Shown here: one piece after another, positions 1 through 6,337 of the stretch
Numbering within the stretch: position 1 is the first letter of the stretch
Layout: every line of letters begins with the position of its first letter
Origin: Bacillota bacterium
GTDB taxonomy: Bacteria; Bacillota; Clostridia; Peptostreptococcales; Anaerovoracaceae
Direction of reading: 5' to 3'
Length of the DNA: 21,114 nt
Assembly: GCA_029266295.1 (NCBI GenBank)
Contig: JAQSXD010000014.1
Span: 1-21,114, forward strand
Notes under the pieces: generated by a model
Seen by the model: only the letters and a program-made list of their open reading frames with translations
What the model was told of the DNA's origin: nothing
The model's database searches: none
Made by a program: the position numbers and the translations under genes

Positions 1-23
1 AAAGACTGAAAGGAGTAAGACAA

Positions 24-527
24 ATGAATCGCACCAAAACCGAAGGCTTTGGTATTCTTACCCGCGAACTGGCTCAGGAGATTGATAAGACCATCAATCA
101 TTACCGGAGTAACTCCACGAAGCTGGTAGGAATTCTCCTGGACATTCAGGACATTATTCCAAAGCAGTATATCCCCAGGGAAGTAGCCGCTTACGTCAGT
201 GAAAAGATGAATATCCCGCTGAGTAAGATCTACGATGTCATTTCTTTCTATGCAGCCCTTTCCGATGTGCCGAGGGCCGATTATGTCATTCAGTTATGTG
301 ACAGCGTCGTCTGTAAAGTCACCGGCAACACCACTCTCCGTGATACCATTTCTCAGCTGCTCGGCATCAAAGAGCAGGAATCCACACCAGACGGTAAATA
401 TTGGCTCGAGTATACGCCATGCTTCGGAGCATGCGATATTTCGCCAGCCATGCGTATCAACGGAAAAGTATTCGGTCATCTGACGTCGCAGGACAGCGTC
501 AAAGCTGTTCTGGATCAGTACCGTTAG
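24..527 (+). CDS. hydC: NADH-dependent [FeFe]-hydrogenase, NuoE-like subunit (HydC)
   Basis: Small thioredoxin-fold [2Fe-2S] subunit of a cytosolic trimeric hydrogenase; in this family it works next to the flavin subunit during electron transfer from NADH. The 167 residues match the usual HydC/NuoE length. The N-terminal half is helical (residues about 15-80, ending in the NuoE-like YDVISFYAAL segment). The cluster ligands are visible as C92-x4-C97 and C133-x3-C137. AAGGAG at 10-15 lies 8 bases before the ATG. It is the first complete gene of hydC-hydB-hydA, with hydB starting 13 bases after its stop. The operon may begin further upstream, outside the window. Family assignment is firm; the hydrogenase role rests on the two following genes, since complex I and formate dehydrogenases use the same fold. 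Confidence 0.93.
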   Translation: MNRTKTEGFGILTRELAQEIDKTINHYRSNSTKLVGILLDIQDIIPKQYIPREVAAYVSEKMNIPLSKIYDVISFYAALSDVPRADYVIQLCDSVVCKVTGNTTLRDTISQLLGIKEQESTPDGKYWLEYTPCFGACDISPAMRINGKVFGHLTSQDSVKAVLDQYR

Positions 528-540
528 AGGAGGAGCTGCT

Positions 541-1806
541 ATGTCTAAAACAGTTAATATTATCACTGAGAATTTCGGTCAGTATGATCCCGGTTCCATC
601 GATTCTTATTTATCCATCGATGGCTTTTCCGCTGTAAAGAAGGCACTGACCATGTCCTCTTCCGAAATTATCGAAATGACAAAAAAAGCCGCAGTCAAAG
701 GGCGCGGCGGCGCCGCTTATGATACGGGCAGGAAATGGGCCCAGGCAGCGTCAGTTCCAGGTGAAGACAAAGTCGTCATCTGTAACGCAGACGAAGGCGA
801 ACCCTGTACCTTCAAGGATCGAAGCATTCTGTCAAAGGATCCTTTCCGTCTGATTGAAGGCATGATTATCGCAGGATATACTGTAGGTGCAAAAAACGGA
901 TACATCTACCTCCGAGAAGAGTACCGCCATTTAAGACCATTGATTCGAAACGCCATCGACGAGTCCTGGGAAAAAGGCTTTCTCGGAGACAACATATTAA
1001 ACACAGGTTTTTCCTTTCAAATCCATCTCTATTCCGGTGCAGGCGCCTACGTCTGCGGAGAAGGCTCTACCCTCATCGAATCCATCGAGGGAAAGAGCGG
1101 AAGACCGAGAATCAAACCTCCTTTTATCAAAGAATGCGGACTTTTTCAACTTCCCACCCTCGTCAATAATGTCGAAACCCTGGCCATCGCCGCTGCTTTC
1201 ATTCAGCATGGCGTTGAGGAATACTTAAGCCACGGAACCGCAGGATCTCCCGGAACAAAAATTATCAGCCTCGCTGGCAACGTAAAAAATCCCGGGGCAT
1301 ACGAAATCCCCTTTGGCCTTACGCTGCGAGAAATCATCTATGATATCGGGGGCGGCATTCCGGACGGCCACGAATTAAAGCTGTTCCAACTGGGGGGAGC
1401 CTCGGGCAAAATCGGACCGGCTTCTATCATTGATACACCGTATACATATGAAGATCTGTCCAAGGAAGGTCTGGTGGTTGGCTCTGGCGGCATCCTTGTC
1501 GTAGACGATAGAACGAGGGTCATCGATTTTGTAAAATCCATTCAAGACTTCTTTATCCATGAAAGCTGTGGTAAATGTACACCTTGCCGCGAGGGAAACA
1601 GACAGATTGCGAAAATCATCGACCGCTTCGTGGACGGCAGTCAGCGCCCTGACGACTTACAAACAGCAGAGCGCTTTGCCAATATCATGAGCAACTGTGC
1701 ATTTTGCGGACTCGGTGAAACAGCGCAAAGCGCACTGCTTTCTGCCATAAAGCATTTCCCACAGGAGTTTGGTTTAACGGAGGTGGCTGAAAATGAAAAA
1801 CATTAA
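541..1806 (+). CDS. hydB: NADH-dependent [FeFe]-hydrogenase, NuoF-like flavin subunit (HydB)
   Basis: FMN- and NADH-binding subunit that takes hydride from NADH and passes electrons to the Fe-S chain. The FMN loop GRGGAAYDTGRKW starts at residue 54, the NADEGEPCTFKDR segment follows, and a GAGAYVCGEG nucleotide loop is present. The N3-type [4Fe-4S] ligands are C343, C346 and C349 in ESCGKCTPC, with the fourth most likely C389 in FCGLG; C386 is an extra cysteine. At 421 residues it is a bare NuoF core. It has neither the N-terminal thioredoxin-like [2Fe-2S] domain nor the C-terminal two-[4Fe-4S] ferredoxin domain of the roughly 600-residue HydB of bifurcating enzymes such as that of Thermotoga maritima. 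A strong AGAGGAGGAG precedes the ATG. The last 14 bases overlap hydA, indicating translational coupling. Confidence 0.93.
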   Translation: MSKTVNIITENFGQYDPGSIDSYLSIDGFSAVKKALTMSSSEIIEMTKKAAVKGRGGAAYDTGRKWAQAASVPGEDKVVICNADEGEPCTFKDRSILSKDPFRLIEGMIIAGYTVGAKNGYIYLREEYRHLRPLIRNAIDESWEKGFLGDNILNTGFSFQIHLYSGAGAYVCGEGSTLIESIEGKSGRPRIKPPFIKECGLFQLPTLVNNVETLAIAAAFIQHGVEEYLSHGTAGSPGTKIISLAGNVKNPGAYEIPFGLTLREIIYDIGGGIPDGHELKLFQLGGASGKIGPASIIDTPYTYEDLSKEGLVVGSGGILVVDDRTRVIDFVKSIQDFFIHESCGKCTPCREGNRQIAKIIDRFVDGSQRPDDLQTAERFANIMSNCAFCGLGETAQSALLSAIKHFPQEFGLTEVAENEKH

Positions 1807-3541
1807 GATAAAGATTGATACGATTGACGTCATCATACCGGAAGGTACCACGATTTTAGAAGCTGCGAAGAAGGTGAATATCAACATTCCCCATCTTTGC
1901 TACCACCCCGATCAGGCCATCAAAGCAAACTGCCGGCTTTGCGTTGTCGAGGTTTCCGGAAGCAGAAAGCTTACTGCAGCCTGTTCCTCGTTCGTCTATG
2001 AAGGAATGGAAGTTCACACCAACAGTAAAAAGGTTCGGGATATGCAAAAGGGCATTCTTGAGCTGATCCTTGCCAATCATGATCAGGATTGTCTCAAATG
2101 TCTGCGGAACGGAAACTGCGAGCTCCAGGCGCTGTGCCAACGCTTCAACATCTCCAAGACCAATTTGGAGGATACCGTAGATGCCCTTCCTTTGGACGAT
2201 ACCAATCCTTCCCTGATCCGTGATTCTGCCAAGTGCGTCAAGTGCAACCGCTGCGTCGATGCGTGCCAGAAGGTTCAGGAAGTTCATGTTTTGACCCATT
2301 CCCACCGTTCCGTACATTACAACATCACGCCTGCGTATGAAATGCCGTTGGAACAGACCTTCTGCGTTTTCTGCGGTCAGTGCGCCGCAGTCTGTCCCGT
2401 GGGAGCCATCGTGGAAAAGGATGACACGGCAAAAGTTTGGGATGCCATCTATGATCCGAAGAAGCATGTGATCGTTCAGGTTGCACCGGCTGTGCGCGTG
2501 GCATTGGGTGACGCCTTCAATCTGCCAAAGGGTACCATCGTAACAGGTAAAATGGTTGCAGCGCTGAGACGGCTTGGCTTTGACAAGATCTTTGATACGA
2601 ACTTTACCGCAGACCTCACCATCATGGAGGAAGGAAACGAGCTGATTCAGCGTCTGACCAAAGGAGGAACGCTGCCGATGATCACTTCCTGCTCTCCTGG
2701 CTGGATCAACTTCATCGAAGGCCGCTACGACCACCTTCTAGATCATCTTTCCAGCTGCAAATCACCGCAGCAGATGTTCGGCGCTCTGTCCAAATCCTAT
2801 TATTCTGAAATGGCAGGGATCGATCCCAAGAACGTTTACACGGTATCCATCATGCCATGTACCGCGAAAAAATACGAAGCCCAACGTCCTGAAATGATGA
2901 CAAACGGTGTGCCCGAGGTGGATGCAGTTCTTACAACGCGAGAGTTGGCGCGGATGATCCAGTCTGCCGGGATCGACTTCGTCGGCCTCGAGGAGGATCA
3001 GTTCGATAATCCCTTCGGCATCGGCACCGGTGCCGGCGCCATCTTCGGTGCTACAGGCGGAGTTATGGAAGCCGCCCTGCGAACCGCATATGAGGTAATC
3101 ACCGGCAAGGGACTTCCCGGCCTGAACTTTACAGAGGTCAGGGGTCTTTCCGGCATCAAAGAAAGCACCGTTCTCATCGACGGCATGGAACTGAAGGTTG
3201 CGGTTGCCCACAGTCTGGGCAATGCAAAGATTCTCCTGAAACAGATTGAAAAAGGAGAGTCCCCTTACGCCTTCATTGAGATCATGGCCTGTCCCGGCGG
3301 CTGCATCGGCGGCGGCGGCCAGCCGATCAAATCCACCAGGGATGTGAAGGAGAAGCGCATCGAAGCGATCTACAAAATCGACGAGGATCTGCCCCTGCGC
3401 AAATCTCACAAAAACCCCGATGTATTCAAGCTGTACGAAAACTATCTCGGCGAGCCGCTGGGACATAAATCCCACCAGCTCCTTCATACCCATTATCACT
3501 CCCGCGGCATGAAGTATAACTTCAGTGAACTAACAAAGTAA
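1793..3541 (+). CDS. hydA: [FeFe]-hydrogenase catalytic subunit (HydA)
   Basis: Catalytic subunit reducing protons to H2 (or the reverse) at the H-cluster. Domain order: plant-type [2Fe-2S] ferredoxin (C36, C47, C50, C64); His-Cys3 [4Fe-4S] site (H96, C100, C103, C109); two [4Fe-4S] clusters (C148/151/154/158 and C191/194/197/201); then the H domain. H-cluster motifs are L1 TSCSPGW (C300, S301), L2 MPCTAKK (C356) and L3 MACPGGCIGGGGQP (C500, C504). The C-terminal end carries the small-subunit-like KLYENYLG...SHQLLHTHY segment. The 582 residues fit an M3-type HydA without the extra C-terminal [2Fe-2S] domain of Thermotoga HydA. The second Cys of the classical TSCCP is Ser here. No maturase genes (hydE, hydF, hydG) are in the window. 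Confidence 0.95.
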   Translation: MKNIKIKIDTIDVIIPEGTTILEAAKKVNINIPHLCYHPDQAIKANCRLCVVEVSGSRKLTAACSSFVYEGMEVHTNSKKVRDMQKGILELILANHDQDCLKCLRNGNCELQALCQRFNISKTNLEDTVDALPLDDTNPSLIRDSAKCVKCNRCVDACQKVQEVHVLTHSHRSVHYNITPAYEMPLEQTFCVFCGQCAAVCPVGAIVEKDDTAKVWDAIYDPKKHVIVQVAPAVRVALGDAFNLPKGTIVTGKMVAALRRLGFDKIFDTNFTADLTIMEEGNELIQRLTKGGTLPMITSCSPGWINFIEGRYDHLLDHLSSCKSPQQMFGALSKSYYSEMAGIDPKNVYTVSIMPCTAKKYEAQRPEMMTNGVPEVDAVLTTRELARMIQSAGIDFVGLEEDQFDNPFGIGTGAGAIFGATGGVMEAALRTAYEVITGKGLPGLNFTEVRGLSGIKESTVLIDGMELKVAVAHSLGNAKILLKQIEKGESPYAFIEIMACPGGCIGGGGQPIKSTRDVKEKRIEAIYKIDEDLPLRKSHKNPDVFKLYENYLGEPLGHKSHQLLHTHYHSRGMKYNFSELTK

Positions 3542-3566
3542 CAAATGGCAGTAAGGTAGATATTTT

Positions 3567-3577
3567 TATGATATAAT
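3567..3577 (+). promoter_or_regulatory. Extended -10 element upstream of malQ (copy 1)
   Basis: TGATATAAT at 3569-3577 is a perfect extended -10 (TGnTATAAT), 28 bases after the hydA stop. No convincing -35 hexamer sits 16-18 bases upstream. The same 9-mer recurs at 3671. Inference only: it could start a leader transcript of roughly 190 bases into malQ. Confidence 0.4.
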
Positions 3578-3643
3578 AAATACAAAATCTGAAACCAAAA
3601 TCAGAGATCTTGCCTGCAGATGTATTTATTGTATCGGCGTGAA

Positions 3644-3665
3644 GCAAGCCGGAGCAGCGGCTTGC
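3644..3665 (+). other. Hairpin in malQ leader
   Basis: GCAAGCC (3644-3650) pairs perfectly with GGCTTGC (3659-3665) around an 8-base loop. There is no T-run after it, so it is not a classical terminator. It sits between the two identical extended -10 elements and may be an RNA structure in a leader starting from the first one. Confidence 0.4.
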
Positions 3666-3670
3666 ACGTA

Positions 3671-3679
3671 TGATATAAT
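3671..3679 (+). promoter_or_regulatory. Extended -10 element upstream of malQ (copy 2)
   Basis: TGATATAAT repeats the element at 3569 exactly and shares flanking bases (TATGATATAATAA). The predicted start near 3686 would give a transcript of about 60 bases ending in the hairpin at 3716-3747, or a leader read through into malQ. No -35 hexamer is recognisable. Confidence 0.45.
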
Positions 3680-3715
3680 AATGCCAACGATTAGCATACA
3701 GCGTTGCAACAAAGT

Positions 3716-3747
3716 AGCGGCAGGTCCCCTTCGGGCCTGCCGCTTTT
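3716..3747 (+). terminator. Intrinsic terminator or attenuator before malQ
   Basis: AGCGGCAGG (3716-3724) pairs perfectly with CCTGCCGCT (3736-3744). The CCC...GGG above it extends the stem around a UUCG-containing loop, and TTTT follows. It can end hydABC transcription, but it lies only 28 bases before the malQ ATG and downstream of two -10 elements, so it could also act as an attenuator. Confidence 0.75.
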
Positions 3748-3775
3748 ATCAGCTTTCATCGGAAAGGAAATATAA

Positions 3776-5278
3776 ATGAAACGTGGTTCTGGAATTTTAC
3801 TGCATATTAGTTCCCTGCCGGGCTCATACGGAATCGGCACCTTCGGTAAGGAAGCTTACTCCTTCGTGGATTTTCTCAAAGAGGCAAAACAACAATACTG
3901 GCAAATTCTCCCTCTCTGTCCAACCAGCTTTGGGGATTCCCCTTACCAGTCACCCTCTGCCTTTGCTTTGAATCCTTATTTCATCGATCCAGAGCTTCTG
4001 GAGGAAACCGGCCTCCTGCAAAAGGAGGAATATCAGGAATTGGATTTCGGTGAAAATCCGCATCTAGTTGACTATAATAAAATTTATGTAAATAAAGAAA
4101 TTTTTCTAAGAAAGGCTTTTGCAAGACGAGAATTGATTCCGGCAGAAGAATTTAATTTATTCCTTCAGGAGCAACAGTTCTGGCTTGAAGATTATGCGCT
4201 CTACATGGCACTGAAGAATCATTTTGGCGGTCAGTCCTGGGAATACTGGGATGAGGATATCAAGCACAGAGATTCGCAAGCATTGCTCCGCTATCAAGAG
4301 ATTTACCGTGAGGAAATCAAGTATTTCCAATTTGTACAGTATATCGTCTATATGCAATGGAATTCGCTGAAAAGCTACTCAAACCGACAGGGAATTCAGA
4401 TGATAGGCGACATCCCTATCTATGCTTCGGCAGACAGCGCAGACACATGGAGCCATGCCTCCACGGGGATCTTCCAATTCACGAGGGATCTAACCCCTAT
4501 CTGTGTCGCCGGCTGCCCCCCGGATTATTTTTCCGAGGACGGACAATATTGGGGAAATACCCTCTACGACTGGCAGAAGAATCGGGAGACTGGTTATGAA
4601 TGGTGGCTCCGCAGAATCAAGAGTGCCCTCACCACCTACGATTGGGTGCGGATTGATCATTTCCGCGGCTTTGAAAGCTACTGGGAGGTGCCATACGGTT
4701 CACCCACTGCTGCTTTTGGAAACTGGAAATCCGGGCCGGGCATGGATTTTATTGATGCCATGAAACAGGCTATGGAAAAGGAGTCTATCTCTGGCTTAAA
4801 CATCATCGCGGAAGATCTCGGCTATATGACGGAGCAAGTGAGAGATTTTTTAAAGCAGAGCGGTTTTCCTGGAATGAAGGTTCTTGGTTTCGCCTTTGAC
4901 TCTTTATCAGATAACGATCATCTACCCCATAATTATCATACGAATACAATCGCCTACACCGGCACCCATGACAACGAAACAATTTTAGGCTGGTTCGCTC
5001 AGGCCACTGAGGGTCAGCGCGATTTTGCAAAAAAATATCTAAAGCTGGATGAGGCCGAAGGTTATCACTGGGGCTTTATTCGGGGAGTGATGTCCTCGGT
5101 TTCCATCCTTGCAATTGCTCCCATGCAGGATTATCTGGGACTTGGATCAGAAGCAAGAATGAATACCCCCTCTACTCTGGGTGGTTCCAATTGGTGCTGG
5201 CGTATGCAAACAGGCACGACTTCAGGCGAGTTGGCCGAGAAAATTGCCGAACTGACGCATCGGTATGCCAGAGATTAA
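3776..5278 (+). CDS. malQ: 4-alpha-glucanotransferase (amylomaltase, GH77)
   Basis: Cytosolic enzyme that transfers alpha-1,4-glucan segments between maltodextrins in maltose or glycogen metabolism. The 500 residues match the short amylomaltase type. The start has the family's GSGILLHISSLPG motif and PYQSPSAFALNPY follows. Catalytic residues are visible: nucleophile D294 in RIDHFRGF, acid/base E346 in AEDLG, and the third carboxylate D399 in THDNE. AAAGGAAA at 3763-3770 is 5 bases before the ATG. No other glycogen or maltose gene is nearby, so the physiological substrate is not shown by context. No hairpin terminator is visible after the stop at 5278; the convergent gene ends at 5285. Confidence 0.95.
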   Translation: MKRGSGILLHISSLPGSYGIGTFGKEAYSFVDFLKEAKQQYWQILPLCPTSFGDSPYQSPSAFALNPYFIDPELLEETGLLQKEEYQELDFGENPHLVDYNKIYVNKEIFLRKAFARRELIPAEEFNLFLQEQQFWLEDYALYMALKNHFGGQSWEYWDEDIKHRDSQALLRYQEIYREEIKYFQFVQYIVYMQWNSLKSYSNRQGIQMIGDIPIYASADSADTWSHASTGIFQFTRDLTPICVAGCPPDYFSEDGQYWGNTLYDWQKNRETGYEWWLRRIKSALTTYDWVRIDHFRGFESYWEVPYGSPTAAFGNWKSGPGMDFIDAMKQAMEKESISGLNIIAEDLGYMTEQVRDFLKQSGFPGMKVLGFAFDSLSDNDHLPHNYHTNTIAYTGTHDNETILGWFAQATEGQRDFAKKYLKLDEAEGYHWGFIRGVMSSVSILAIAPMQDYLGLGSEARMNTPSTLGGSNWCWRMQTGTTSGELAEKIAELTHRYARD

Positions 5279-5284
5279 GAGACA

Positions 5285-5599
5285 CTATTTTTCCGATTTT
5301 TTTACTTCTCCCAGTAAGGCAGCGAGACTTTCCCCGGCAGTTTCTTTTAAGATCGATTCAAACCGCGAAACGCTCCTTCCTTCATGCTCTACAACTTCGT
5401 TCCACATATGGGCCGGCCTTACCCAAATCCCATAATCACCGTAAAGAGCTTGATAGACGACCATCGGCTCAAGCGTTTCCGAATGCCGGCCCAGGCTTAA
5501 CACCCTGTATTGATTTCCCTTAAAATGCCGATACAGTCCCGGTTTGATATCTGGAAGCTCTGCCATATCTTGTTTCATATCTTTCATTTCTGATTTCAT
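5285..5599 (-). CDS. DUF1653 domain protein
   Basis: Small protein of unknown function. The DUF1653 core spans about residues 15-80: KPGLYRHFKGNQYRVLSLG, then RHSETLEPMVVYQALYGD and WVRPAHMW. The family normally consists of this domain alone. The frame is open to a GTG at 5611, but GAGGTGA (5608-5614) is correctly placed as a Shine-Dalgarno for the ATG at 5599, which I prefer (104 residues). The first residues contain repeated Met-Lys pairs, giving several further in-frame ATGs. It converges on malQ with only 6 bases between stops. Biochemical role unknown. Confidence 0.8.
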   Translation of the reverse strand: MKSEMKDMKQDMAELPDIKPGLYRHFKGNQYRVLSLGRHSETLEPMVVYQALYGDYGIWVRPAHMWNEVVEHEGRSVSRFESILKETAGESLAALLGEVKKSEK

Positions 5600-5678
5600 T
5601 GCTGATTTCACCTCACACTTTGCCGAGACCTTTTCCTATCTCTTGCAATTGATTTCGTTTCATTCTATCTCATTGTTA

Positions 5679-5843
5679 TTATGGTTCCTCGCGCTTGATT
5701 CGATATGGAAAATACTCCAAAAACCGCTTCGAGGCTAGCGCAAGGGAATTTCGATCCTTCATAGCGATACCGATGTCACGGGAAGCAGGTGGTGCTCTAT
5801 ATGGAGAAATCTCAAGTAAATTCGAAAAGAAACCGATTGATCC
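5679..5843 (-). pseudogene. Remnant of a LysR-family regulator (C-terminal end)
   Basis: Conceptual translation of the minus strand from 5843 gives 54 codons ending in TAA at 5681. The central part reads SRDIGIAMKDRNSLALASKR followed by FLEYF. This is the pattern of LysR effector-domain C-termini (x-IGIA-x-KDR-x-LS-x-A-x-x-F-x-x-Y). An in-frame TGA at 5844-5846 closes the frame upstream, and no helix-turn-helix or further LysR sequence is recognisable in any frame, so only the tail of a gene appears to survive. The assignment rests on motif recall over about 30 residues and needs a profile search. Confidence 0.45.
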
Positions 5844-5864
5844 TCATCACTGTCAAGCATCGAA

Positions 5865-6140
5865 TTAATCCGGGATTCTAAGGAGCAATCCTTTGAGCGC
5901 CTCCAGTCCTTCTTCGGTCTTAAGGAGATCAATCGGTTTTCGATCCTCCAAAGCCGGTAAGTTAGAATAGAGCCACTCTTGTGCATGATCACGAAACAAA
6001 CTTACGACTACAATCTTGATATCCTCCGGGATATCTTCATCAAGCAATTCATTTCTTTCCACATCATCCAGCGAATGATAAACATTTGTATAATAGCTTA
6101 AATAACTCATCCAGTACTCTTCTTTTGATTTCTTGACCAT
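5865..6140 (-). CDS. MbcA/ParS/Xre-type antitoxin toxin-binding domain protein (orphan)
   Basis: 91-residue protein. The C-terminal third, with WLYSNLPALEDRKPIDLLKT and then EEGLEALKGLLLRI, matches the DUF2384 toxin-binding domain (W-x-x-x-x-P-A-L-x-x-x-x-P-x-D-L-L-x-T-x-E-G). In known systems this domain neutralises RES-domain NAD-degrading toxins. The N-terminal part is acidic and helical and does not show a clear DNA-binding HTH. I chose ATG 6140 because GGGGGTGA (6145-6152) lies 5 bases upstream; a TTG start at 6155 is less likely. No RES toxin or other small partner ORF lies on either side, so a toxin-antitoxin role is unproven. Confidence 0.65.
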   Translation of the reverse strand: MVKKSKEEYWMSYLSYYTNVYHSLDDVERNELLDEDIPEDIKIVVVSLFRDHAQEWLYSNLPALEDRKPIDLLKTEEGLEALKGLLLRIPD

Positions 6141-6164
6141 CAAATTCACCCCCAAATTATAAAC

Positions 6165-6183
6165 GGTATACCAGATTATACCA
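6165..6183 (-). promoter_or_regulatory. Promoter and possible operator of the antitoxin-like gene
   Basis: On the minus strand TGGTATAAT (6183-6175) is a full extended -10. Four bases on, GGTATACC (6172-6165) is an 8-bp palindrome, so GGTATA occurs twice with a 4-base gap across the expected transcription start. That placement would suit an autoregulatory operator; function is inferred. Confidence 0.5.
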
Positions 6184-6253
6184 TATTGTCATTTGAAATA
6201 AAAGCGAGAATATTTGAGATTTATCTGGCATTAAGGATGATCCTTCTGCACCC

Positions 6254-6298
6254 CCTATTTATATCGTAGGCTATGATATTTCCTACGATATAAATAGG
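6254..6298. repeat. Perfect 17-bp inverted repeat
   Basis: CCTATTTATATCGTAGG (6254-6270) is exactly repeated in reverse complement at 6282-6298 around an 11-base AT-rich spacer. It directly abuts the dacA terminator. No T-run of its own and no good -35/-10 pair is apparent. It may be an operator, an RNA hairpin extending the terminator region, or a small palindromic element. Confidence 0.7.
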
Positions 6299-6328
6299 AA
6301 AAACCCTGACGAAAGTCGTCAAGGTTTT
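6299..6328 (-). terminator. Intrinsic terminator after dacA
   Basis: On the minus strand CCTTGACGA pairs with TCGTCAGGG (one G-U pair) around a CTT loop (6324-6304), followed by TTTTT at 6303-6299. It lies about 10 bases after the carboxypeptidase stop. TTTT also follows on the plus strand, so it may work in both directions. Confidence 0.8.
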
Positions 6329-6337
6329 GTGAATCAA

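Noticed and set aside
1170..1176. TGTCGAA 0A-like box inside hydB
   Set aside because: Single copy within a conserved coding region (Asn-Val-Glu-Thr); expected by chance.
1856..2734. 292-codon open frame on the minus strand opposite hydA
   Set aside because: It lies wholly antisense to a hydrogenase frame carrying every expected Fe-S motif, shows no recognisable family and has no placed ribosome binding site.
2762..3499. 245-codon open frame on the minus strand opposite the hydA H domain
   Set aside because: Antisense shadow of the conserved catalytic domain; composition is that of complementary codons.
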